Shown one piece after another: positions 1 to 7,452 of a stretch of DNA of 64,000 nucleotides; position 1 is the stretch's first letter, and each line of letters begins with the position of its first letter. The DNA comes from DASWUZ01 sp036401375. GTDB lineage: Bacteria; Acidobacteriota; Terriglobia; Terriglobales; Acidobacteriaceae. Location of the stretch: positions 1-64,000 of the forward strand of contig DASWVB010000016.1 of assembly GCA_036401375.1 (NCBI GenBank), written 5' to 3'. Made by a program: the position numbers and the translations under genes. The notes below the pieces were generated by a model. It saw only the letters and a program-made list of their open reading frames with translations, searched no databases and was not told the DNA's origin.

Positions 1-154
1 GTCCCAGCCTGCCGCAGAAATAGCCCTCAAGAGTTCGCGTCGCAACGAGACTCCACTTTCAACGGCGAACAGCCAGTGCCTTCTTCACCGACACCGCGAG
101 CAGCGCGTTTGGCGGAAGTGCGCGCCTTTGATAAAGTAGGAGAGTGCCTCAAGT

Positions 155-231
155 GCGCCTGTAGCTCAGTTGGATAGAGCGTCTGGCTACGAACCAGAAG
201 GCCGGGGGTTCGAATCCCTCCGGGCGCACCA
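155..231 (+). tRNA. tRNA-Arg (anticodon ACG)
   Basis: A full cloverleaf can be folded. Acceptor stem GCGCCTG pairs with CGGGCGC (one G-T), the D-arm contains GCTCAGTTGGATAGAGC, anticodon stem TCTGG/CCAGA encloses loop CTACGAA (anticodon ACG, decoding CGN Arg codons), and the T-arm is GGGGG-TTCGAAT-CCCTC. The CCA end is encoded at 229-231. Its 3' end points into the accessory block that follows. A minus-strand reading frame across it is the usual tRNA shadow. Confidence 0.97.
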
Positions 232-734
232 TATCTCCCCCAATGCCCAACTGGTAGTAGAGCGCTGAATGCGCGGCATCCCAGATGGTGGCCCCGCGCT
301 CCAGACCTAATGAATTTCTCCATAGGGTCTAACTCTTTCAGTCGGTCTACGCCTGCTCAATTGCTGCTCGCGCCAGAGAATACCCTGCGCGCCGAGGACC
401 AGAGGGGGCACCCGTGGTTCTTTTCTGGCTCAGATTGAGGTCGGCCTCTGCGGCAGCTACCTAAGCTAGTCAACCAAATGGCGAGGCGCCGCTTCGCCGA
501 TGCTGGCGGCCTCTATATCGCGCAGTATTCTGGGACGGCCAGTGGTCACCACACCTTATTTGCTTGTGAAGTGATTCGCGCGAAGCGACAACTTTCATTT
601 CACGAGAGATTCCCGGAAGGACCTAATACAAACTCATGACGCTACTTCGCTCGCCCGGTGAGTATTATCGCCATGAGGCGGAGTTTCCGGATAGAAGTCA
701 GTCAGTTACATCCTGCTGCGGAGAGGCAAACATA
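232..734. other. Intergenic stretch, no gene seen
   Basis: About 500 bases between the tRNA and the MOSC fusion gene. I see no convincing reading frame with a ribosome binding site. The only structured element is CTACCTAAGCTAGTCA at 457-472, whose left half is identical to the inverted-repeat site at 5316-5331. No integrase or transposase remnant is recognisable next to the tRNA 3' end. Confidence 0.6.
457..472. promoter_or_regulatory. Degenerate copy of the CTAC-N8-GTAG motif
   Basis: CTACCTAAGCTAGTCA shares its first ten bases with the site at 5316-5331, but only GT of the right half-site is kept. It lies 263 bp upstream of the MOSC fusion start. Calling it regulatory is inference from resemblance alone, and it is the weakest member of the set. 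Confidence 0.25.
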
Positions 735-2501
735 ATGGCATCACTTATCTCAGTCAACGTAGGTCTCCCGCGCGATATCGAGTGGCAGGGAAGAACGATT
801 CATACTGCGATCTGGAAAAAGCCAGTAATTGGCAGGGTGATGGTCCGTCGTCTCAACATTGATGGTGATGGTCAGGGTGATTTGGCCGGACATGGCGGCG
901 AGCACCGCGCGGTGATGGTCTATCAGCTGGAGTCGTATCAATATTGGCGGCAGGAACTTAAGAGGGATGACTTCGAGTATGGCCAGTTCGGCGAAAACCT
1001 TACCGTAGACGGTCTCGCCGATCGCGAGGTATGCATCGGCGATCGATACCGGATCGGAACTGCGCTGCTGGAGGTAACGCAGCCCAGAGTCACGTGCTAT
1101 CGGGTAGGCATTCGTATGAATAACCCACAAATGCCGGCGCTTCTTGTCTCGCACAGACGTCCGGGCTTCTACCTTCGCGTCATTGAAGAGGGCGAGATCG
1201 GAGCAGGTGACGGAATCCTGAAGGTCCTCGATGGGCCTGAGCACCTGTCGGTGGCTGAGACGGATGCGCTACTCTACCTGCCGGACCACCCGGGGGACGA
1301 GTTAAGGCGAGCGCTCCTTATTCCATCGCTCAGTACGGGTTGGCAGGAATCCTTCAAGACCCTGGCTGCAGCGCAGCAAGTCGCGCAAACTGCGGCGAAG
1401 AGCGGCGCGCCTCAGGCGATTGCAGCAGCCCCAGCGTGGCGCGGCTTTCGCCCACTGCGAATCGCCAACGTGCACCAGGAGTCACTCGGCGTGCTCTCGT
1501 TCATCTTCGAGTCTGAAGATCAAGCGACCCTGCCGGCCGCACTTCCCGGCCAGTTTCTCGTCTTCAGGCTTTGGCCATCTGGTGCTGCTTCATCGCCGAT
1601 CCTGCGAAGCTACTCAATCTCAGGGCCGCACAATCAGGGGACCTATCGCGTAAGTGTGAAGCGTGACTCAGGAACAGGAAGCCAATACTTTCATGATGCT
1701 CTAAAAGCGGGGGACCTGGTTGAGGTGGCGGCCCCGAGGGGCAACTTCATCCTGCTCTCCGGAAGCAATCCCGTCGTCTTTCTAAGTACAGGCATAGGAG
1801 CAACACCCCTGCTATCCATGCTTTATTCTGTGGCGTCAAGACCGCAAGATAACACGCGGGATATATGGTGGTGTTACGGCGCTCGCAACGGGAAAGAGCA
1901 TCCGTTTCTTGATGAAGTGCAGCGCCTGTTACTGAGCCTGGCTCACAGCCACTCCTTCGTCACCTACAGCAAGCCTGGGGCAGAGGATCATGCAGGTAAG
2001 GATTACGACGTATCCGGACGATTAAGTCTGGCCGAACTCCAAAAGCGCGATTTACCCATGATTGCTGACTATTATCTGTGTGGCCCGGCCGCATTCTTGA
2101 CGGGTATGACAGCGGACCTCAAAGCATGGGGTGTCTCTGTCGGTCAGATCCATGCGGAGACATTTGGCGCCGAAACACCTATAACGCCAGGCATCGAACG
2201 CTCAAGCGGAAGAGCCCCGCACGCGCCAGATGGAAAACCCGGCACGGGTGCCAACGTGTCTTTCACTCGGAGCGGGATATCCGCCCCTTGGGACTCGCGT
2301 TTCAACAACCTTCTGGAGTTCGCCGAAGCTTGTGATGTGCCGGTCAGGTGGTCATGCAGGGTAGGTGTCTGCCATACGTGTGAATCTGGCTTGATCGATG
2401 GCGAGGTTCACTACTCGCCGGAGCCGCTCTCTCCCGCTGCTTCGGGCAATATACTCATCTGTAGCGCGACACCGGTGGGGCAGGTCGATCTGGACCTTTG
2501 A
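735..2501 (+). CDS. MOSC / flavin reductase / 2Fe-2S ferredoxin fusion protein
   Basis: A 588-residue three-part protein. An N-terminal MOSC domain (about 5-200) has YiiM-like features, including the Cys of QPRVTCYRVG; this family handles molybdenum cofactor or sulfur ligands and N-hydroxylated compounds. A ferredoxin-NADP reductase module (about 240-450) shows the FAD motif RSYSISG and the NAD-site motif STGIGATP. A C-terminal plant-type 2Fe-2S ferredoxin has Cys at about 541, 546, 549 and 576 (C-x4-C-x2-C then C). It probably passes electrons from NAD(P)H via flavin and Fe-S to a partner; the substrate is unknown. I chose the ATG at 735, not an in-frame ATG at 636, because GGAGAGG at 720-726 sits 8 bases before it. 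It is monocistronic by context. The architecture is known as a fusion family; the cellular role is inference. Confidence 0.85.
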   Translation: MASLISVNVGLPRDIEWQGRTIHTAIWKKPVIGRVMVRRLNIDGDGQGDLAGHGGEHRAVMVYQLESYQYWRQELKRDDFEYGQFGENLTVDGLADREVCIGDRYRIGTALLEVTQPRVTCYRVGIRMNNPQMPALLVSHRRPGFYLRVIEEGEIGAGDGILKVLDGPEHLSVAETDALLYLPDHPGDELRRALLIPSLSTGWQESFKTLAAAQQVAQTAAKSGAPQAIAAAPAWRGFRPLRIANVHQESLGVLSFIFESEDQATLPAALPGQFLVFRLWPSGAASSPILRSYSISGPHNQGTYRVSVKRDSGTGSQYFHDALKAGDLVEVAAPRGNFILLSGSNPVVFLSTGIGATPLLSMLYSVASRPQDNTRDIWWCYGARNGKEHPFLDEVQRLLLSLAHSHSFVTYSKPGAEDHAGKDYDVSGRLSLAELQKRDLPMIADYYLCGPAAFLTGMTADLKAWGVSVGQIHAETFGAETPITPGIERSSGRAPHAPDGKPGTGANVSFTRSGISAPWDSRFNNLLEFAEACDVPVRWSCRVGVCHTCESGLIDGEVHYSPEPLSPAASGNILICSATPVGQVDLDL

Positions 2502-2603
2502 AAAGACAGCGGCAGACGAGAGGCAAGCGATAGATGTCGGATGGCAGCCATCGTGCAACAACTCTCTGAAGACAGTCCGGCCTGCGCAAGCTTTGACGCA
2601 GCG

Positions 2604-3077
2604 TCAGAGCCCCAGGTCGCTCAAGCCGGGGTGATCGTCTGGCCGCCTTCCCAGGGGCCAACGGAACTTCCTCTCCGACTCCTTGATAGCAAGTTCGTTG
2701 ATGCTCGCGTGTCGCGCATACATGAGACCGCGGGAGTCGAACTCCCAATTCTCGTTGCCATAGGCGCGAAACCAGTTCTCTGCATCATCGTGATATTCAT
2801 AGGCAAATCGAACTGCAATCCTGTGCCCCGTGAAGGCCCACAGCTCCTTCATCAACCTGTATTCTGACTCGCGCTTCCATTTTCTTTTCAGCAGGGCGAC
2901 GATCTGCTCTCGGCCGGTGGCGAACTCCGTCCGGTTACGCCAGCGTGAATCGGTGCTATACGCCAGCGACACCCTCTCCGGATCGCGCGAGTTCCATCCA
3001 TCCTCAGCTAGTCGTACCTTGACAATAGCGGTGTCAGGAGCAAACGGGGGAAGAGGTGGGCGAAGTTCCGTGTCCAT
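2604..3077 (-). CDS. SnoaL-like / DUF1348 NTF2-fold protein
   Basis: A 157-residue protein of the nuclear transport factor 2 fold family. The N-terminal helix contains WNSRDPERVSLAYSTDS, followed by WRNRTEF and the C-terminal segment FRAYGNENWEF, as in DUF1348 proteins. Members are small cytoplasmic alpha+beta barrels, and their activity is mostly unassigned. The start is supported by AAGGAG 6 bases upstream. The gene begins 2 bases after the stop of the upstream PNPOx-like gene, so translation is probably coupled. It is the last gene of a three-gene minus-strand operon. Confidence 0.8.
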   Translation of the reverse strand: MDTELRPPLPPFAPDTAIVKVRLAEDGWNSRDPERVSLAYSTDSRWRNRTEFATGREQIVALLKRKWKRESEYRLMKELWAFTGHRIAVRFAYEYHDDAENWFRAYGNENWEFDSRGLMYARHASINELAIKESERKFRWPLGRRPDDHPGLSDLGL

Positions 3078-3079
3078 GT

Positions 3080-3724
3080 CTACTCCTTGTGCAGCTTTAG
3101 GGTAGCGCTTAGCTTGGCAATCTCGTCCCGAAGCATTTTATTTTCCTGCTCAAGCTTGTGAAAGCGAGCTTCTAACGCTTCTACTTCTTCGTGGATCTCG
3201 GCAGCCGTATAGCGCGGGGTAATATGCTGAGCGCAATTCCAGTCCAACCCTTCGACATGAATGACGAAAACTCTCTCAATAATCGCCTTGTATCCGGCTA
3301 CGCGAACCTGGTTCAGCCAGCGATCTGCCTCATGTCCCTCAGATATCTTTGCCCTGCCAAGGATCTTCAGGCGGGCCCGGCGGGGGTAGTCGATCATAAT
3401 CATCGCGACCCTATCGTCGGTCAGCAGATTCCCGGTTGTGATGTACTGCCTGTTCCCGCGATAGTCCGCGAACGCCAGTGTCTTGTCGTCGACAACCTTC
3501 AGAAAACCTCTTGGACCACCGCGATGCTGGATGTAAGGCCATCCCGTCGCGCTGATGGTTGCCCAGTAGAAGCTGTCTCGTTCGCCAAGAAACTCCTCTT
3601 CGAAATCTCCCAGCTTATCTAGGGCCTCGCCGCCCCCTTCCATGCGCTCGTACTGGCGGCGGCTGCCGTAGCGCTCCTGCAGTTTTTTGACAAGCGGCGT
3701 AAAGGCGATGGAACCATAGCTCAT
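3080..3724 (-). CDS. Pyridoxamine 5'-phosphate oxidase family protein with C-terminal coiled coil
   Basis: A 214-residue FMN-binding split-barrel protein. DSFYWATISATGWPYIQHRG is the typical first strand pair of PNPOx-like proteins, followed by FADYRGNRQY and the RVAMIMIDYPRRARLKI segment. After the barrel, residues about 175-214 form a heptad-rich helix (EALEARFHKLEQENKMLRD) that should be a coiled coil and may drive oligomerisation. Such proteins reduce or oxidise flavin-bound small molecules; the substrate is unknown. The start at 3724 (MSYGSIAF) has GGAG upstream and gives a normal N-terminus; an in-frame ATG at 3790 would add 22 unusual residues. It is the middle gene of the hydrolase / PNPOx / NTF2 operon. 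Confidence 0.85.
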   Translation of the reverse strand: MSYGSIAFTPLVKKLQERYGSRRQYERMEGGGEALDKLGDFEEEFLGERDSFYWATISATGWPYIQHRGGPRGFLKVVDDKTLAFADYRGNRQYITTGNLLTDDRVAMIMIDYPRRARLKILGRAKISEGHEADRWLNQVRVAGYKAIIERVFVIHVEGLDWNCAQHITPRYTAAEIHEEVEALEARFHKLEQENKMLRDEIAKLSATLKLHKE

Positions 3725-3793
3725 AAGATTCTCGATCTCCAATCTACCTGGATGTGGGCCAGCGTATGAGGCTGGCCCGCAATCTCTCATCCG

Positions 3794-4702
3794 TTAGCGC
3801 GGCCCAAAAAACTCTTGAATGTATGAGACGATCTCGTCCGCGTGAGTCTCAAGCGCGAAATGTCCTGTGTCAATCAGATGAATTTCGGCCTCCGGAAGGT
3901 CCCGTTTATATGGGACCGCGCCTTCTGCCGGAAATACGGTATCGTTCTTGCCCCAGACGATGAGAGTCGGGGGCTGGTACTTACGAAAGAAAGCCTGAAA
4001 ATCCGGATAGAGCGGTGGGTTAGTGCCGTAGTCGTACAGCATGTCCAGCTGAATCTCAGCATTACCAAGCCGGTCCATCAGGCACTTGTCAACCGTCCAC
4101 GTCACTGGATCCAGCAGGGTCAGGTCGGGCACGCCATTCGTATACTGCCACTTGATGGCATTGGGATCATCCAGGAAAAGGCCCTTGAAGTTCTCAGGTG
4201 TCGGCTCCTTCCAGTACTTCTTGATGGGATCCCAGAACTCGCGCAGCCCTTCTTCATACGCGTTCCCGTTCTGCACGATCAGTCCTGCAATTTGCTCGGG
4301 ATGCTTTAAAGCCAGACGCAGCCCGATCGGTGCGCCGTAATCCATCAGGTAAACGATGTACCTCTCCAGCGAAAGCTTCTTAACGAACTTATCCATTACC
4401 TCGGTCATGTTCGCAAAGGTGTACTCAAATGTCTTGTGGTCCGGCATGCCACTGAAGCCGTAGCCGGGGTAGTCAGGGGCAATGACGCGAAAGGTCCGGG
4501 CCAGTTGAACGATGACGTTGCGGAACATGTTGGATGAGGTCGGAAAGCCGTGCAGCAGCAGCAGCACCGGCGAGGTACTGGCCCCCGCTTCACGATAGAA
4601 GATGTCAACGTCATCCACCTTGACTGTGTTGTAGCGCACCTTAGGGGCTGCTGATGAGCTTACCCTGGTAGCGGGCGGCTCAGACAATATAGCTGAAGTC
4701 AT
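3794..4702 (-). CDS. Alpha/beta hydrolase, haloalkane dehalogenase/epoxide hydrolase type
   Basis: A 302-residue cytoplasmic alpha/beta-hydrolase. The oxyanion motif HGFPTSS is present. The nucleophile elbow reads LMDYGAPIGLRLA, so the nucleophile appears to be Asp rather than Ser, as in haloalkane dehalogenases and epoxide hydrolases. The acid is likely the Asp of GKNDTVFP and the base the His of DTGHFALE. The substrate cannot be read from sequence. The start at 4702 is preferred because AAGGAGAG precedes it; a longer frame from 4735 lacks a site. It is the first gene of the minus-strand operon continuing into the PNPOx-like gene (69-base gap) and the NTF2-like gene. Confidence 0.85.
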   Translation of the reverse strand: MTSAILSEPPATRVSSSAAPKVRYNTVKVDDVDIFYREAGASTSPVLLLLHGFPTSSNMFRNVIVQLARTFRVIAPDYPGYGFSGMPDHKTFEYTFANMTEVMDKFVKKLSLERYIVYLMDYGAPIGLRLALKHPEQIAGLIVQNGNAYEEGLREFWDPIKKYWKEPTPENFKGLFLDDPNAIKWQYTNGVPDLTLLDPVTWTVDKCLMDRLGNAEIQLDMLYDYGTNPPLYPDFQAFFRKYQPPTLIVWGKNDTVFPAEGAVPYKRDLPEAEIHLIDTGHFALETHADEIVSYIQEFFGPR

Positions 4703-5295
4703 AAGTCTCTCCTTGGCAATGACTCGACGACGCACATCTTCGTCTCGCCCTCACAATAGCGGCCGCTGCGTTTGCTGCCAATCAGGTGTTTCTATGAGTT
4801 GGAGAGATCAAGGTGGTGCTCCCGTTCTGCCCTGGGCGTGAGGCAAAGGGTGATATATGCTGCTCTGCAACGGGAGATCTCAATCGAACCTGCAGTGGCC
4901 CTGCCCAGGAAACCTTCCGCGGCCCCCGGGGACTCGCCTTTGACAGCGCAGGCAGACTGAGCGTCACCGACAGGGGTACAACAGCGTGCTCCTCTTGATT
5001 CACCCTCAGCACCGGTATGAGTGCCAACGCCGTCACAGGGCAATCCAGCTGCACCGCAGAATCAGAAAAGTGGCGCCAGCAGTCCCGGGGCGAACAAGTG
5101 GCACAGCCTTTCGGGCTGTATGCATTCTAGAGTGTGCTTCGCCCATTACATCTCCAAACACGGAAGACTAAACCGCACCGCACGTGTTCATCTCGGCGTG
5201 CGATTTCAGGGCAGAACTCGAAGTGAGGCAGCAACTTCGTCCGTTCGACCTGCGCCTCGAGTTAAGAGTGACTGAGGGAGTAGGCACGTCGGTCG

Positions 5296-5316
5296 GGTAA
5301 GAATGAAATTCTCACC
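5296..5316. repeat. Inverted repeat abutting operator candidate
   Basis: GGTAAGAAT, a 3-base spacer, then ATTCTCACC: 9-base arms with one mismatch. Its last base overlaps the CTAC-N8-GTAG site. It could be a second operator half or a hairpin in the 5' leader of the TrxR-like gene. Confidence 0.35.
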
Positions 5317-5331
5317 TACCTAAGCGGGTAG
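5316..5331. promoter_or_regulatory. Candidate operator, CTAC-N8-GTAG inverted repeat
   Basis: CTACCTAAGCGGGTAG, 132 bases upstream of the cNMP/TrxR-like start. CTACC and GGTAG form the arms. The same spacing and arms recur at 7269-7284 and, with one base changed in the arm, at 12705-12720, all in intergenic DNA of the same block. The size fits a NarL/LuxR-type dimer site, and such a regulator is encoded at 12765-13385. Binding is inference. Confidence 0.4.
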
Positions 5332-5462
5332 ATAGAGCGCACTCAGGGCGAGCGGCGGAATAGACTGAAAAAGCTGATGGAATCAGGCGAGACAGTTGTC
5401 GGGGGGGACTATTTGTCGATCCTGATAACTGAAAGGCTTAATCTTTACAAGAGAGCGAAAGG

Positions 5463-7160
5463 ATGCCTGTCGTGGATGAGCAGTCGAAGTCCGGGTTGCA
5501 GCCAAACGAGGCGATGTTTCCAGCCCTTACCGCAGCACAAATGCAGCGGGCGCTATCCTTCGGGGAGGTCCTCGCGGCGAAGGCCGGTGAAGTCATCGTC
5601 GAACAAGGCGATTCATCCATGCCGTTCCTTGTTGTCGTATCGGGCGAGATGGAGATCGTCAGGCCCACCAACGACGGCGAATCGATCCTAGCTGTCCACA
5701 AGCCAGGAAACTTCTTCGGCGATGTCGGCATGCTGTCGGGTCGACGCAGCGTAGTGACAGCCCGCATGCGCGTGACCGGCGAGTTACTCAAGATCGAGCG
5801 GGACGCCGTCCAACAGCTTGTGCAAACCGACAGTGAGCTGGGCGAGATACTAACTCGCGCCTTCATCCTCCGCCGTGTGGAGATGATCTCTCAGGGCTGG
5901 GGAGACGTGGTGCTGCTAGGTTCCGACAACTCGGCTGCTTCTCTCAGGCTAAAGAGCTTCTTATCGCGCAACGGCTATCCTTTTACATACGCCGACTTTG
6001 AACAGGATGCCGGCGCCCGTGAACTAGTCCATCAGTTTCAAGTCAACACATCTGACATTCCGGTTCTGATCTGCCGAGGCAAGTGGGTCTTAAAGTGTCC
6101 GACCAATCGGGAAGCTGCCGACTGCATTGGATTGAACGAAGGGATTGACGGTTCCGCGGTGCGCGATGTAGTCGTGGTTGGGGCAGGCCCCGCAGGGCTC
6201 TCCGCCGCAGTATATGCGGCCTCGGAAGGCCTCAAGGTACTGGTAATCGAGACGAGCGCCCCCGGTGGCCAGGCGGGCTCCAGCTCGAAGATCGAAAACT
6301 ACCTGGGCTTTCCCACAGGCATCTCCGGCCAGGAATTGGCGGGCAGGGCCTACACCCAGGCGCAGAAATTTGGCGCGGAGTTGATGGTCGCGCGATCAGC
6401 CACAATGCTCTCCTGTGCCCAACAGCCCTACTCGGTTGCGATCGATGGCGGGACGCAGCTGCTAACCCGCACCATCGTCATCGCGACAGGGGCGCAGTAC
6501 CGCAAATTGCCACTGCCCAACCTGGCACAGTTTGAGGGCACAGGTATCTACTATGGCGCAACGTTCGTCGAGGCTCAGCTCTGTCAGCAGCAGGAGGTGG
6601 CTGTTGTCGGCGGGGGCAACTCAGCGGGTCAAGCCGCGATCTTCCTCTCTCAAGTCGCGAAGCACGTCCACATCCTCATCCGGTCGGCTCGTCTTGAAGA
6701 TACGATGTCGAGCTACCTGATCCGCAGGATCAATCAGAATCCTGCGATCACCTTGCATGCTTACACCGAGATAGTGGAATTGAGTGGAGAGGAACATCTC
6801 CAATCGACTTGCTGGCGCAATAATCAGAGTGGCGAAGAAGAGCAGCGCCAGCTCCGGCATGTATTCCTCATGACCGGCGCCAGTCCTAACACTAGCTGGT
6901 TGACAGGTTGCGTCGCACTTGACGATAAGGGCTTTATCAAAACAGGCGTCGAGTTGACGTCCGAAGATCTTGAGCATGAGAAGTGGCCTCTCGCCAGAGT
7001 CCCCTATTTCTTCGAGACAAGTCTTCCAGGAGTATTTGCGGTCGGGGATGTGCGATCAAGCAATGTGAAACGCGTAGCATCTGCTGTCGGTGAAGGCGCG
7101 ATTTCGATCAGCCTGGTCCACCGCGTCCTGCAGGAGTTAGCGGCGCCCGTAGGAAAGTAA
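5463..7160 (+). CDS. Cyclic-nucleotide-domain / thioredoxin-fold / TrxR-like flavoprotein fusion
   Basis: A 565-residue three-domain protein. Residues about 30-135 are a CRP-type cyclic nucleotide-binding fold (GEVIVEQGDSSMPFLVV, GNFFGDVGML). Residues about 146-215 are a glutaredoxin/thioredoxin-like fold with the cis-Pro segment SDIPVLICRG. Residues about 232-560 are a thioredoxin-reductase-like FAD/NAD(P)H module: VVVGAGPAGLSAAVYA, GGQAGSSSKIENYLGF, VVGGGNSAGQAA, FAVGDVRS. The CxxC of genuine TrxR is replaced near residue 363 by YYGATFVEA, so it cannot reduce a disulfide in the classical way. GAGAGCGAAAGG lies just before the ATG. It probably senses a nucleotide or redox signal; electron acceptor and ligand are unknown. 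It is known as a fusion family in acidobacteria and others, without an assigned role. Confidence 0.88.
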   Translation: MPVVDEQSKSGLQPNEAMFPALTAAQMQRALSFGEVLAAKAGEVIVEQGDSSMPFLVVVSGEMEIVRPTNDGESILAVHKPGNFFGDVGMLSGRRSVVTARMRVTGELLKIERDAVQQLVQTDSELGEILTRAFILRRVEMISQGWGDVVLLGSDNSAASLRLKSFLSRNGYPFTYADFEQDAGARELVHQFQVNTSDIPVLICRGKWVLKCPTNREAADCIGLNEGIDGSAVRDVVVVGAGPAGLSAAVYAASEGLKVLVIETSAPGGQAGSSSKIENYLGFPTGISGQELAGRAYTQAQKFGAELMVARSATMLSCAQQPYSVAIDGGTQLLTRTIVIATGAQYRKLPLPNLAQFEGTGIYYGATFVEAQLCQQQEVAVVGGGNSAGQAAIFLSQVAKHVHILIRSARLEDTMSSYLIRRINQNPAITLHAYTEIVELSGEEHLQSTCWRNNQSGEEEQRQLRHVFLMTGASPNTSWLTGCVALDDKGFIKTGVELTSEDLEHEKWPLARVPYFFETSLPGVFAVGDVRSSNVKRVASAVGEGAISISLVHRVLQELAAPVGK

Positions 7161-7263
7161 GACCTACGGAGCTTCTTAGCCAAGAGACATGCCGCCTCCG
7201 CGATAGGACACGTCTTCACCAAGCCAAGTGTCGTCAGTCCAAATCACCCTTGATCTTCCAGGG

Positions 7264-7290
7264 AACGCCTACTCGCCCGAGTAGGCGTTT
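7264..7290 (+). terminator. Strong hairpin: possible terminator of the TrxR-like gene
   Basis: AACGCCTACTCG, two bases, then CGAGTAGGCGTT: twelve perfectly complementary bases per arm, followed by only one further T and then CAC. It lies about 100 bases after the stop at 7160. The T tract is weak, and the core CTACTCGCCCGAGTAG (7269-7284) matches the block's CTAC-N8-GTAG motif, so an operator upstream of the aldehyde dehydrogenase is an equal alternative. Confidence 0.45.
7269..7284. promoter_or_regulatory. Candidate operator, CTAC-N8-GTAG inverted repeat
   Basis: CTACTCGCCCGAGTAG is a perfect palindrome inside the hairpin at 7264-7290, 169 bases upstream of the aldehyde dehydrogenase start. 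Its arm spacing is identical to the site at 5316-5331. Confidence 0.35.
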
Positions 7291-7452
7291 CACTGCTCTC
7301 GTTAGGGAAGTTTACCGTGTCCTTACCGCGTATTCTGGCGGTGAATAGCAGCTACGACGAACTACCACGACCCGCTGGCAAAAGGGCATGGCGTCAGTTC
7401 TTGTAAATACAGACGTCAAGATCTTACTCAGAAATGCAATAAAGGAGTTACT

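Larger units (their letters stand above)
4703..5462. other. Long divergent intergenic region
   Basis: 760 bases between the divergent hydrolase operon and the cyclic-nucleotide/TrxR-like gene. Short frames exist on both strands, but none has a ribosome binding site or recognisable protein character. The right end holds a hairpin-forming inverted repeat (5296-5316) that runs directly into the CTAC-N8-GTAG site at 5316-5331. A small RNA in the rest cannot be excluded. Confidence 0.6.

Noticed and set aside
155..231. Prophage or integrative-element attachment site at tRNA-Arg
   Set aside because: No integrase gene nearby and no second copy of the tRNA 3' end was noticed in the window; an exhaustive repeat search was not possible here.
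27..323. 98-codon minus-strand frame across tRNA-Arg
   Set aside because: Its peptide contains the RTPGLLVRSQTLYPTELQ-type sequence that arises from tRNA genes read in antisense; no ribosome site.
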